This document shows positions 9,252 through 18,172 of a DNA stretch of 64,000 bases, one piece after another. This DNA comes from Haloarcula halophila (GTDB lineage Archaea > Halobacteriota > Halobacteria > Halobacteriales > Haloarculaceae). The notes under the pieces were generated by a model. That model searched no databases and was not told where the DNA came from. It worked only from the letters and a program-made list of their open reading frames with translations. How positions within the stretch are numbered: the stretch's first letter is position 1; each line of letters starts with the position of its first letter. The stretch covers positions 372,001 through 436,000 of the forward strand of contig NZ_CP119559.1 of NCBI RefSeq assembly GCF_029278565.1. Direction: 5' to 3'. The translations under genes and the position numbers were made by a program.

Positions 9252-10891
9252 GGCGACTCCACCCAACGAGCGGCGTCATCGGCGTCGCTCAGGCGATGTT
9301 CCAGGGCGCGTTCCTGGGCTTTTTTGCCGGGAGCGCCCTGGCCGGGACGGGATCGCTCCCGGCGGTCTCGATCCCGGGACTGACGCTTGGCGGTGCGGCA
9401 CTGTTCGGTGCCTACTCGGGTGCCCGCTATCTGCGCTTTCGCTACGAGATCACGGGCGGCACGCTCGCGGTCGAATCCGGGGTGTTTGCCAGACAGTCCC
9501 GGGAGATTCCGCTGGGACGAATCCAGAACGTCGATGTCCGGCAGGGCATCCTCAACAGGATACTCGGGCTCGCGATCGTCGAGTTCGAGACGGCCGGCGG
9601 GAGCGCGACGGAGGCGACACTGGAGTCGGTCCAGATGGGAGAGGCCGACCGGCTACGCCGGCTAGTCCAGCAACACGACCGACAGGCCGAACCCGACCGT
9701 CCCGACGCGGAGTCGGCCGGGCAGGAACCGACCCACGAGCCGGAGCGAGAGACAGCCGGAACCGAGCTGTTCGCGTTCGGCCCCAGAGAGCTGTTGACCT
9801 ACGCCGCCGTGTCCGTTCGGCCCGCGGCACCCGTCCTGACGCTCGTGGGGCTCCCGCTGGGCCAGGATCTCGTCCTCGAAGTGTTGCGGTTCAACCTCAG
9901 GTTCGTCGGGGCCGGAGACAGCGTCGGGCTTCCGGTGCTCCGCGAGACAACTGTCCCCCGGTTGGTCGCGCTCGCGGGCCTGTCACTCGCCCAGTTCTTC
10001 CTGGTCGCAGTAGTGGTCAGTATCGTCCTCACACTGCTCGAATACTACGGCTTCAAACTGAGTCGGGACGGCGACGATCTCCGGTACGAACGGGGGCTGG
10101 TCCGGCGCTACAGCGGGACGATCCCGCTGGCGAAGGTCCAGACTGTCACCGTCCGGGAGAACATCCTCATGCGCCGGTTCGGCTACGCGACGCTGGTAGT
10201 CGAGACGGCCGGCTACGCGGCCAGTTCACAGGGATCGACACAGGGCATGGCGGTGCCGATGGCACCACGCGACACCGTCTACGACCTGGCGCGGGACATC
10301 GAACCGTTCGGCGACCTGGAGTTCGAGCGCCCGCCGGCGCGTGCACGCCGTCGCTACGCAGTCCGGTTCGCCCTCGTGGCCGGGGTACTCACCGCCGTCG
10401 GGTACGCCGTCGATCAGTTCGTCCTCCAGTCGGGCAGTTGGTGGCCGCTGGTGGGCCTGTTCGCCCTCGCTATCCCCGCAGCACACCTCCGATGGCGCCA
10501 CCGCGGCTACGCGCTTGACGACGACGCCGTCGCGACGCGCAGCGGGTTCTGGCGGCGGACGACCCGTGTGGTGCCGTACTATCGGATACAGACAGTCCTC
10601 GTCGGGCGCTCGCCGTTCCAGCGCTGGCGGCACCTGGCGACACTGAGCGCGGATACGGCCAGTACGGCGAGCGTTCTGGGTGGCGACGCCCGTGCGTACG
10701 ACCTCGACGAGGGGACGGCCACGGAGCTACGCGAGACGCTCAGGAGGCGGTTGTACGACGCCCTCACCGAGCGCCGGCAACAGCGGAACCGGCGAGAAGC
10801 CACCCCCGACCTCGACTCACAGACCGAACCGGAAGTCGAGGAGACCCGACCGGACGACGAGCGATCCGACGACGACCTACTCGACGAGTAG
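9248..10891 (+). CDS. PH-domain membrane protein, large subunit (YdbT-like)
   Basis: 547 aa with three bPH2 repeats, each recognisable by the motif IPL/VPY-x-R/K-I/V-Q-x-V: IPLGRIQNVDVRQG, IPLAKVQTVTVREN and VPYYRIQTVLVGRS. Hydrophobic helix pairs precede each repeat. The C-terminal 45 residues are a disordered acidic/basic tail. The 4-bp ATGA overlap with the preceding gene means the two are translationally coupled and probably form one complex in the membrane. The gene end overlaps the 3' end of the convergent larA-like gene by 15 bp. Confidence 0.88.
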   Translation: MRRLHPTSGVIGVAQAMFQGAFLGFFAGSALAGTGSLPAVSIPGLTLGGAALFGAYSGARYLRFRYEITGGTLAVESGVFARQSREIPLGRIQNVDVRQGILNRILGLAIVEFETAGGSATEATLESVQMGEADRLRRLVQQHDRQAEPDRPDAESAGQEPTHEPERETAGTELFAFGPRELLTYAAVSVRPAAPVLTLVGLPLGQDLVLEVLRFNLRFVGAGDSVGLPVLRETTVPRLVALAGLSLAQFFLVAVVVSIVLTLLEYYGFKLSRDGDDLRYERGLVRRYSGTIPLAKVQTVTVRENILMRRFGYATLVVETAGYAASSQGSTQGMAVPMAPRDTVYDLARDIEPFGDLEFERPPARARRRYAVRFALVAGVLTAVGYAVDQFVLQSGSWWPLVGLFALAIPAAHLRWRHRGYALDDDAVATRSGFWRRTTRVVPYYRIQTVLVGRSPFQRWRHLATLSADTASTASVLGGDARAYDLDEGTATELRETLRRRLYDALTERRQQRNRREATPDLDSQTEPEVEETRPDDERSDDDLLDE

Positions 10892-12103
10892 CGTGTCGAG
10901 GGCGTCCGGGACGACGAGCACGTCGCTGGCTGGCTCGATCGCGTCCTCGACGTGCTCGGCCGCGTGCATCAGACAGTCCTCGACGACTGTCGGGTGCTCG
11001 CTGTCGGTCACGTAGAGGTCGTACGCCCGGAGGACGCGGGCGACGACGAAGGCCCGCTGTGCACCGGGTTCGTACCCGCCGGCCATCTCGGCGTACAGGC
11101 TTTCGGCACTCTCGGCCGAGGAGAGCCACTCGTAGAACCGTTGTTCTCCGGTCCCGTCGCCGGCCCCCTCCGGCAGGCGGGCCGGGACGACGATGCGTCC
11201 GTCGGGAACCAGCGGGTCGTAGTCACCCAGCGCGACGTAGGTCGCCGCCCGGGTCGCCTGGTAGAGGTTGGCGTCTTTCGGAGCGCCGACGCCGGCGACG
11301 ACCGCGTCGTAGGTTCCCTCGATCGGGACCGACAGTGCCTCGCGGGCACTGGCCGCCAACGACTGGACGACCGCACGCGGTTCGCCCGCGGCCGCGTCCA
11401 AGATGCCCGACGGGCCGTGGGTGACGTTCAGACAGAAGTCGACCCCCACCCGGTCGCCGGCGCGGTCCAGAAACGACCGGAACGGGTTGTCCTCGACCCG
11501 GCCCAGTCGGACGCCGTCCCTGGCCAGGAGATCGGGACCGTGCGTGTAGCCGATCTGTGACTCGCCGCCGGCGCCGATGACGGCGGTCTTTGCACCGCCG
11601 GAAAAGCCCGCGTACTGGTGGGGTTCGACCATCCCGGTCGCCAGGACGCGGTCGGCCGCAGCCACCGTCTCGTGGATCTCGACGTCGACCCCGTCGACTT
11701 GACCGACCGTCACCGTCGCGTCGGGGTCGTGGTTCGTCGCCAGGTCGGCGTGCTCACCCAGAGCGTCGGCCAGTTCCGCGTCGGTCATCGGTCTGTGGAG
11801 GCCGAGGCCGACGACGACGGTGACCTGCTCGCGGGCGACGCCGAGGGACTGCAAGCGGGAGAGCAGGGCATCGAGCAACACGTCGTCCGGCGTCGCCCGC
11901 GTCACGTCCGTGACGACGATGGCGACCGTCTCGTCCGAATCGACCACGTGATCCAGCGACCGACCACGGGGATTCGAGAGCGCCGCCTCGGCGGCGGCCG
12001 CCGGGTCGACTGGCTCGCCGCCCGGTGGCTCGCAGACCGTTACCTCACAGTCCGGCAGCGACACGTCGACCGTGCCATCGCCGAGCGGGAGCGTCACTGT
12101 CAC
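10877..12103 (-). CDS. larA: LarA-family nickel-dependent racemase homologue (DUF2088)
   Basis: 408 aa, the normal LarA length. It begins with a beta-strand domain (MTVTLPLGDGTVDVSLPD). The motif GLGLHRPMTDAEL (about 104-116) matches the LarA GxHR segment, and EPHQYAGFSGGAKTA holds His and Lys at the positions used in lactate racemase for catalysis and for the covalent nickel-pincer cofactor. Lactate racemase interconverts L- and D-lactate, but archaeal LarA homologues may act on other 2-hydroxyacids. The cofactor-making genes larB, larC and larE are not nearby, so they would have to be elsewhere. Confidence 0.85.
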   Translation of the reverse strand: MTVTLPLGDGTVDVSLPDCEVTVCEPPGGEPVDPAAAAEAALSNPRGRSLDHVVDSDETVAIVVTDVTRATPDDVLLDALLSRLQSLGVAREQVTVVVGLGLHRPMTDAELADALGEHADLATNHDPDATVTVGQVDGVDVEIHETVAAADRVLATGMVEPHQYAGFSGGAKTAVIGAGGESQIGYTHGPDLLARDGVRLGRVEDNPFRSFLDRAGDRVGVDFCLNVTHGPSGILDAAAGEPRAVVQSLAASAREALSVPIEGTYDAVVAGVGAPKDANLYQATRAATYVALGDYDPLVPDGRIVVPARLPEGAGDGTGEQRFYEWLSSAESAESLYAEMAGGYEPGAQRAFVVARVLRAYDLYVTDSEHPTVVEDCLMHAAEHVEDAIEPASDVLVVPDALDTLLVE

Positions 12104-12145
12104 TGCCGGTGCTATGTCGACGGGGAGCGAAAGCGTATCGGATCG

Positions 12146-14242
12146 TCACGCCGCCGTGGTACTCCCCTGTGTCGGGGTCCCGTCGACCGTCACGCCGCCG
12201 GGCGCGTACTCGATCGTATCGTCCCTGTCGCTGATCGTTGTGCCGTCGACGAACAGTGTCGCACCGTCGGTGCCGAGCGTCGCTTCGATGTTCCGGCTGG
12301 AGCCCGATCTGACCGTAGCGCCGTCGATGGAGAGATCACCGTTGGATCGCAGTCGCAGCTCTCTGTTGGTGTCTATCGTCGCGCCGGTGGCGACGAGTCG
12401 GCCGGAGCCACCCTCTCCCGCACTGATCTCGATGTCACCGCCGCGGACGACGACCGTCTGTCCGGCGATATCGATGGTCTCCTCGGCTCGCAGTTGCACG
12501 CCGCCACCTCGGATGTCGATATCGGTCCTGATCCTCATGGTTCGGGTGCTGAGTGTGTTCCCGCCGAGGTCCAGCGTCCCCACGTCGCTCGGGACGACGA
12601 GATGGACAGCCGGGTCGTCGAGCCCGTTCTCCAGTTCGGCTTTCGTGTACGTCGTCTCCCCGGCGTCGTACCGGCCGTTGTCGTTCGCGTCGTCGTAGGC
12701 CACCGCTCCCGGTGGGTCGGTGCTCCCGGACATGAGCACGACGGTATACGACTCGACCGGCCCCCAGTTCCCGTTGGCGTCACGGGCACGGACCGAGAGG
12801 TTGTGTGCCCCGGTGTCCCAACCGCTCGTGTCGACGGTCGTGGTGACGGACTCGTCGACGCTGTCGTACTCCCCGTCCGCCGGGGCGAACGTGCCACCGG
12901 GGGCCGTCCTGTTGGACCGCCACTCGACGGCGTAGATGTCGACGCCGCCACGCTGGAAGTCCGTCGCCGTCGCCGTCAGCGTCACCGTCTCGCCGTGGGG
13001 GATCGACTGCCCGCTGGCTGTCGTCTCGGACGTGTCGACGCTGGTCACGAGCGGTCCCTCGTCGTCGCCAGTGCCGCCCCCCGCATCAGCCACGTCGAAA
13101 CGGACCGTCGCCGTCTCCAACTCGGCAGGGCTGGGGTCGAACGTCCCGTTGATCGTCACCGGTCCCGGCTCTGTCCCGCTGTACCGGAAGACCGCGTGGC
13201 CCCGTCGGTTCGTCACCGGATCGATCGGCGCGACCGTTCCGTTCGTCCCACTCCTGGTGACGTTGACCTCGACACCGCTGACCGGGTTGTTGTAGCGGTC
13301 CCTGACCTCGAAGACGATCCGTCGCGAGTTTCCGACGGGCAGCGTCGAGAGCGCGTTCTCCTCGGTCGTGATGTAGTGGGCCGTGGCCTGATCTGATCGG
13401 CCACCCAGTTTGACCTTCGCCATGCGAAGGTCGTAGGTCTGGTCACCGTCCAGCGTGATCGTGACGGTGTCGTACGGTGTCCCGGGCGTGACCGAGACGT
13501 TGTCGTAGACGTAGCCGCCGTTCCGGACGAGTTCGTCCTGCAGCAGTTCGTTCCAGGTCGACTCGTCCAGCCGGGTCGGGAGCCGTATCCGAACCGGCCC
13601 GTCGCCCTCGACACTGGTGACCTGCTCGGGTGCGCTCACGGGCGTCACCTCGATGTCGGTGGCAGTCGTCGCGCTGCGTGAGAGCGAGCCGTTGAGCGTC
13701 ACGAGCGTGATCCGGCGACCGCTGACCACCCGCTCGGCCGTCAGGGGGAGCGTTCGCTCTCCGAAGCGGTCGTAGAGGACGCTGTTTTCCAGCACGGTCG
13801 TCGGTGCGTTGTCGTACTCGTTGTACCGCGGCCGGTAGACGACGTGGCGGGTGTCGAACTGGTGTGTCCCTCCACCCCAGTAGTCGTTCGTTTCACCGCT
13901 GGCGGTGAGGTTCTCCAGTTCGACGGTCCCGACGGCCGTGGTGGTGAGCCGGCCCGCCGGGTCCGCCGGGTTCAGCAGGAACGGCCGTCTGGGGTACCGG
14001 AGTCCGAGCGTGACGGATTCGGAGGTGACCCGTCCGCTCGTCGCCGCAGTCGTCACGTCGTCCCGCAGCAGTTCGAGTTCGCCACGGACCTGCTGGCTGT
14101 GGGCGAACTCCTCGCCCTGGTTCCAGGCGGGGACGGCACTGACCTGCAAAATTCCCATCAGGAGGATCAGGAGTCCGAACATCAGGACGAACCCGACGAC
14201 TGCCGACTGGCCCCGCTTGTCGCCCGGGAATCGATCGCTCAT
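12146..14242 (-). CDS. Large type IV pilin-like surface protein
   Basis: 698 aa, third gene of the pilus-like operon. The N-terminus (DKRGQSAVVGFVLMFGLLIL) has a basic n-region and then a Gly-Gln-Ser-Ala-Val hydrophobic helix, as in archaeal class III-type prepilins and DUF7289-like proteins. The rest is extracellular: Ig/big-like segments (NPVSGVEVNVTRSG, DTSGWDTGAHNLSVRARDANGNW) and, from about residue 540, a right-handed repeat-like series of short strands (LDLGGNTLSTRTMRIRTDID, IDIAGQTVVVRGGDIEIS). It is far larger than an ordinary pilin, so it may be a tip adhesin. The start lies 2 bp after the end of the platform gene. Confidence 0.8.
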   Translation of the reverse strand: MSDRFPGDKRGQSAVVGFVLMFGLLILLMGILQVSAVPAWNQGEEFAHSQQVRGELELLRDDVTTAATSGRVTSESVTLGLRYPRRPFLLNPADPAGRLTTTAVGTVELENLTASGETNDYWGGGTHQFDTRHVVYRPRYNEYDNAPTTVLENSVLYDRFGERTLPLTAERVVSGRRITLVTLNGSLSRSATTATDIEVTPVSAPEQVTSVEGDGPVRIRLPTRLDESTWNELLQDELVRNGGYVYDNVSVTPGTPYDTVTITLDGDQTYDLRMAKVKLGGRSDQATAHYITTEENALSTLPVGNSRRIVFEVRDRYNNPVSGVEVNVTRSGTNGTVAPIDPVTNRRGHAVFRYSGTEPGPVTINGTFDPSPAELETATVRFDVADAGGGTGDDEGPLVTSVDTSETTASGQSIPHGETVTLTATATDFQRGGVDIYAVEWRSNRTAPGGTFAPADGEYDSVDESVTTTVDTSGWDTGAHNLSVRARDANGNWGPVESYTVVLMSGSTDPPGAVAYDDANDNGRYDAGETTYTKAELENGLDDPAVHLVVPSDVGTLDLGGNTLSTRTMRIRTDIDIRGGGVQLRAEETIDIAGQTVVVRGGDIEISAGEGGSGRLVATGATIDTNRELRLRSNGDLSIDGATVRSGSSRNIEATLGTDGATLFVDGTTISDRDDTIEYAPGGVTVDGTPTQGSTTAA

Positions 14243-14243
14243 C

Positions 14244-16208
14244 TCAGACCACCCCGAACGCGAGTAGCGTGATCGCGATCATTCCGAGGCTGTAGTTGAG
14301 TCCAGCCAGGACGTTTCCCCTGGAGAGTTTCCCCGCCATGAGCCCGATAAACAGCGCCTGGACCAGCGAGGAGTGGATGAAGGCGAGTTTGAACCCATCG
14401 GCGTCGATCGACTGGAGGCTGACGGGGAGCTCCGTCGCCTGGTCACCGGCCTGTTGGCCGACCGCGACTGCCTGTTCGAAGTAGAACTCGTTGATGAGCA
14501 GCAGGATAGCCAGATAGACGAAAAACGAGACGATGGCTGCGACGACGTAGGACGACAGTTCGCGACTCCGCGCCCGTTCGAGTTCGCGTTGCATCCGTGC
14601 GTCCTCCGCGGCGACCGACAGCGTCTCGTCGAGGTTCCCGCTGGCCTCGTCGGCTTCGACGATGAGACGCAGCGTCCGGGTGACGATCCTGGTCCGGGAG
14701 CGGCGAGCGAGTCGCAACAGCGCACCCCGCAGGTCGTCGAACCACGCCGTCTCGTTGTTCACCCGCTCCATCTCCGCAGAGAGCGCGGTGTCTGCCCGCT
14801 CGCTGGCGATCCGGAGGGCCTCAGACGGTCGTAGTCCCATCCGGTTCGCGCTGGCCCACGAGGAGAGGACGCTGGGGAACCGGCGGCGGATGGTATCGAG
14901 TCGCCGCTGACGGATCCCCTGAAACACCGCGAGCGGGCCGAGTGCGACGAACAGCGGGAGGACGATCAGCAGTGCCGTCGTCCCCAGCGGTGCCCCAAGC
15001 AGAGCCGACATACTGACAGCGACGACGTTCCCCGCGACGAGTGCGCCGACGACGGCGAGAGCGAGCGGGACCGAGAGGACGAGCACCCACAGTGGTCGCT
15101 CGACGAACAGCCGCCACGGGTGTGTCAGCGTATCGAGTCGCTTCGCTCGCCGTTTCCGTTTCGCGTAGGCCTTAGCGTCCTCCTGATCGGGGACAGCAGG
15201 GGAGTCAAAGACCGGAGCATCGGCCGTGAGCGCGTTCTGTCGGAACGGCGCACCCAGTTGGTCGAGGACGAGGATCGACAACACCGATCCACCCGGGATG
15301 CCGAGATAGACGATCGCGTTGACCTCGGTCAGCGTCGACGTCCCGGTAATCCCGATGACCATGAGCAGGATGAGGACGAACAACGGCCCGGCGATCAGCA
15401 GCGTCACGTAGACCTCCGCGAACAGTTCCACCCGCTCCAGGTACTCGGCCTGGACCGACCGTGCGTCCTGGATAGCGTCCTCCCGTTGGTCCGCGAGGAA
15501 CGATTCGACGGAGCCACCGGACTCGACGATGCTCAGGAGGTCGCTGAAGAAGTCACTGAGTATCGGGGACGGCGTCACCTCGCTGGCCTCCCGGAGCGCC
15601 TGGGGGAAATCCCGTCCGAGGTAGTCCATCTGGTTCGTGACCAGCGCCGCCTCGCGAGCCACTTCGCCGTAGGTATCCTCGTCCTCCGAGAGGCGTCTGA
15701 GGATCTCGACGATGTCCAGCCCGCCACGGGAGAGCGCGTACATGTACGCGACGCCCGAGGGGTAGACGAGTGCGAGCCGTCTCGCCCGGGCCGTCGCCTT
15801 CTGCCCGGGGAGATAGTACCGGACGTACCAGGTCCCGACCCCGAACAGCCCCGCGAGGACCGCCGGGAGGACGATACTGACGACGACTGTGCGGTTCTCG
15901 CTGACGACCTGACCCACGACACCCGTTCCGGAGACCCCCGAGAGCGTCGACAGGAGGCCGGTCGTCGCCGCCCACCAACTGACCGCAACGCCCACAGCGA
16001 TCCCGAAGACGGCCGCGACTATCGCCAGCACCGTCGACCGGGCGAGATACTCCTCGACGGTCACCGGTATCCTGGCCGCGTTGAGCGTCTCCCGGAGTCC
16101 GAGATGGCGGTCGGTCCGGGTCGAGAAGAACCGTCGGAGCGGCTCGTAGAGCCACGACACCTGTCGAACGAGCCAGCGCTGTGTCTCGGTCCGGTCGGGC
16201 ACCGCCAT
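14244..16208 (-). CDS. pilC: Type II/IV secretion system F membrane platform (PilC/TadC-like)
   Basis: 654 aa with two GspF/TadC repeats. The first (about 120-300) is DIVEILRRLSEDEDTYGEVA followed by ESGGSVESFLADQ, the second (about 440-560) is GLRPSEALRIASERAD followed by EASGNLDETLSVAAEDARM. Hydrophobic helices flank each repeat, giving roughly nine to ten membrane segments. In archaeal type IV pili and archaella the F-type protein is the inner-membrane base on which the ATPase acts. It lies between the ATPase gene (1 bp gap) and the pilin-like gene in one transcription unit. Confidence 0.92.
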   Translation of the reverse strand: MAVPDRTETQRWLVRQVSWLYEPLRRFFSTRTDRHLGLRETLNAARIPVTVEEYLARSTVLAIVAAVFGIAVGVAVSWWAATTGLLSTLSGVSGTGVVGQVVSENRTVVVSIVLPAVLAGLFGVGTWYVRYYLPGQKATARARRLALVYPSGVAYMYALSRGGLDIVEILRRLSEDEDTYGEVAREAALVTNQMDYLGRDFPQALREASEVTPSPILSDFFSDLLSIVESGGSVESFLADQREDAIQDARSVQAEYLERVELFAEVYVTLLIAGPLFVLILLMVIGITGTSTLTEVNAIVYLGIPGGSVLSILVLDQLGAPFRQNALTADAPVFDSPAVPDQEDAKAYAKRKRRAKRLDTLTHPWRLFVERPLWVLVLSVPLALAVVGALVAGNVVAVSMSALLGAPLGTTALLIVLPLFVALGPLAVFQGIRQRRLDTIRRRFPSVLSSWASANRMGLRPSEALRIASERADTALSAEMERVNNETAWFDDLRGALLRLARRSRTRIVTRTLRLIVEADEASGNLDETLSVAAEDARMQRELERARSRELSSYVVAAIVSFFVYLAILLLINEFYFEQAVAVGQQAGDQATELPVSLQSIDADGFKLAFIHSSLVQALFIGLMAGKLSRGNVLAGLNYSLGMIAITLLAFGVV

Positions 16209-16209
16209 G

Positions 16210-17973
16210 TCAGACCAGTTCCGCTACTGCGTCACGGTCCAGCAGTTCGATCACGTCCTCCGGGTTCCGGTCGTACTCCCAGATGATCGCCTGGAACGAC
16301 TCGTAGTCGGAGATGTCCTCCTCGACCATGTATCGCAACAACCGCTCCCGTCTGGAGAGTTCCAGTTCCAGCCGTGGTTCGTCCCAGCCGTTCATGTACA
16401 TGATCTCGCGGAGTTTCTTCGATTTCTGTGCCCCCCGGAAGCTATCCGTCGACGGGTTCCACTCGTAGATATCACGGACCCCCGTCGACTCGCCGTCACC
16501 GCGTTCCAGTTCGGAGATGCCGACGTTTCGCCTGACGCGACGGTCCCCGACGAAGATCTGCTGTTGGATCGCCGTGATATCCAGTTCCCGCACCATCTGT
16601 TCGGGCACCGACAGCGGCGGGTTCTGCAACCGTGAGAGGACGGTCGCAGTCGAGTCAGCGTGCATCGTCGTGTACGCCGCGTGGCCCGTCGCCATCGCCT
16701 GGAAGAACGACAGCGCGACCTGCCGCTCGGTCCGGATCTCGCCGACCAGGAGGTACTCCGGACGCTGTCGCAGGGCGGCTTCCAGCAGTTTGTACATCCC
16801 GATGTCCCCGCTTCCGGACGCCTGGCCCTCCCGAGTCACGCTCTGAATCCAGTTCTCGTGGGGGAGCGTGATCTCGCGTGTGTCCTCGATAGAGATGACC
16901 TTGTTCTTCTCCGGGATGAACATCGAGATCGCGTTCAACGAGGTCGTCTTGCCGGACGCCGTCCCGCCGGCGAACAACAGCGAGAGGTTGTTCTGGATCG
17001 CCATCCAGAAGTAGGTCATCGTCTCCACGGAGAAGGTCCCGAACTGGATCAGGTCGATCGGCGTCAGCGGCACGTCCGAGAACTGCCGGATCGTGAAGTT
17101 CGACCCGCGGGAACTGACTTCGGTCCCGAGCGTCAGTTGGATCCGGGAGCCGTTCGGCAGGCTGGCGTCGACCATCGGGTCGGCCACGGAGACGTGCTTG
17201 TCGGACCGCTGTGCGAGCCGGACGACGAGCGAGTTCAGCCGGTCCGCCGAAAACGAGATGTTGGTCCGCATGTCCCGATACTCCCGGTGGTAGACGTAGA
17301 CCGGGATGTCGGTCCCGTCACAGGAGATGTCTTCGAGGTTCCGGTCGGCGAGCAGCGGACTGATCCGGTCGTACCCCAGCAGGTCCCGTTCGATGTAGTA
17401 TCTGATCTTGTGCAGCGAGCCCGGGTCCGCACCCCGGGCGTACCGACTCAACAGCGTATCGAGTTCCGTCGTCAACCGCTGGGTTCGGTCGGTCTCGCCG
17501 GGCCGGACGTGCATCAGGATGTCCCGCAAGTCGACCATGATGTCCTCCTGGACGTACCGCTCGAACTCCGACAGCGTCGGCTCGACGACGTGGTACTGGA
17601 TATCGCCGCCGTCGTCGAGAATCGCGACGTACGCGAACGGTTCGTCGACCCAGTACCGGTCGATCTCTTCGACCCCCTCGCGGTACGTGAAATCGAAAAA
17701 CTCCGTCTCCAGGAACCCCTCGGATGGCGCAGGCGCGAAATCCCCGTCGTACGCTTCGAAGTACGCTTTCAGGTCGCCGACGACCGTCTGCTGTGGCTCC
17801 GGTGGTGGCTCCGTGACCGGATCGAACTGTTCGATGTTCTCGTCCGGCCGGTCACGACCCGCATCGAGCGGTTCGTCATCCGGCTGGGGAATGTCGGCGT
17901 CCTCGTCGATCCGGGTGGCCCAGTCGGCAGCCTCCGAAGGGTCCCCGTCTCGGTCAGTCTCCGGGCCGGACAT
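16210..17973 (-). CDS. pilB: Type II/IV secretion system ATPase (PilB/VirB11-like)
   Basis: 587 aa. The N-terminal 110 residues are acidic and probably disordered. The core has Walker A FAGGTASGKTTSLNAI, the Asp box region SIEDTREITL, Walker B-like YLLVGEIRTE and the His box TMHADSTATVLSRL, all typical of GspE/VirB11 ATPases of archaeal pili. This family powers pilin assembly or DNA/protein secretion in the cytoplasm against the membrane platform. It is the first gene of the operon. Its start lies about 30 bp after a TTTTAC box, so the message is probably leaderless. Confidence 0.94.
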   Translation of the reverse strand: MSGPETDRDGDPSEAADWATRIDEDADIPQPDDEPLDAGRDRPDENIEQFDPVTEPPPEPQQTVVGDLKAYFEAYDGDFAPAPSEGFLETEFFDFTYREGVEEIDRYWVDEPFAYVAILDDGGDIQYHVVEPTLSEFERYVQEDIMVDLRDILMHVRPGETDRTQRLTTELDTLLSRYARGADPGSLHKIRYYIERDLLGYDRISPLLADRNLEDISCDGTDIPVYVYHREYRDMRTNISFSADRLNSLVVRLAQRSDKHVSVADPMVDASLPNGSRIQLTLGTEVSSRGSNFTIRQFSDVPLTPIDLIQFGTFSVETMTYFWMAIQNNLSLLFAGGTASGKTTSLNAISMFIPEKNKVISIEDTREITLPHENWIQSVTREGQASGSGDIGMYKLLEAALRQRPEYLLVGEIRTERQVALSFFQAMATGHAAYTTMHADSTATVLSRLQNPPLSVPEQMVRELDITAIQQQIFVGDRRVRRNVGISELERGDGESTGVRDIYEWNPSTDSFRGAQKSKKLREIMYMNGWDEPRLELELSRRERLLRYMVEEDISDYESFQAIIWEYDRNPEDVIELLDRDAVAELV

Positions 17974-17984
17974 TGATTATCGTA

Positions 17985-18022
17985 TGTGAGTCACCCACGG
18001 TAAAACCATTTGTGTGAGTCAC
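17985..18022 (-). promoter_or_regulatory. Promoter of the pilus-like operon with paired operator-like repeats
   Basis: Two identical 10-bp direct repeats, TGTGAGTCAC, occur at 17985-17994 and 18013-18022, 28 bp apart. Between them, on the minus strand, lies GGTTTTACC (about 17999-18007), a TATA-like box about 30 bp before the ATPase start. Each repeat is itself nearly palindromic (GTGA-GT-CAC). A regulator bound to both would bracket the TATA box. The role is inferred. Confidence 0.5.
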
Positions 18023-18172
18023 ACGAGGAGTATCGTTCCGTCGACAGTCTGGCGGCGAACAGGTCGATAACCCGGCGAAGCGACCGGACTCACAGTGATC
18101 GTTGTAGATCGGTTCCGGATCACGCCGACACCCGGGAAGGCGCGTACCGCTACATCGCGACAATATTCACCA

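Noticed and set aside
11618-13396. 592-codon plus-strand frame across the larA and pilin-like genes
   Set aside because: Arg/Val/Asp-rich antisense translation without motifs, opposite two genes with clear family features.
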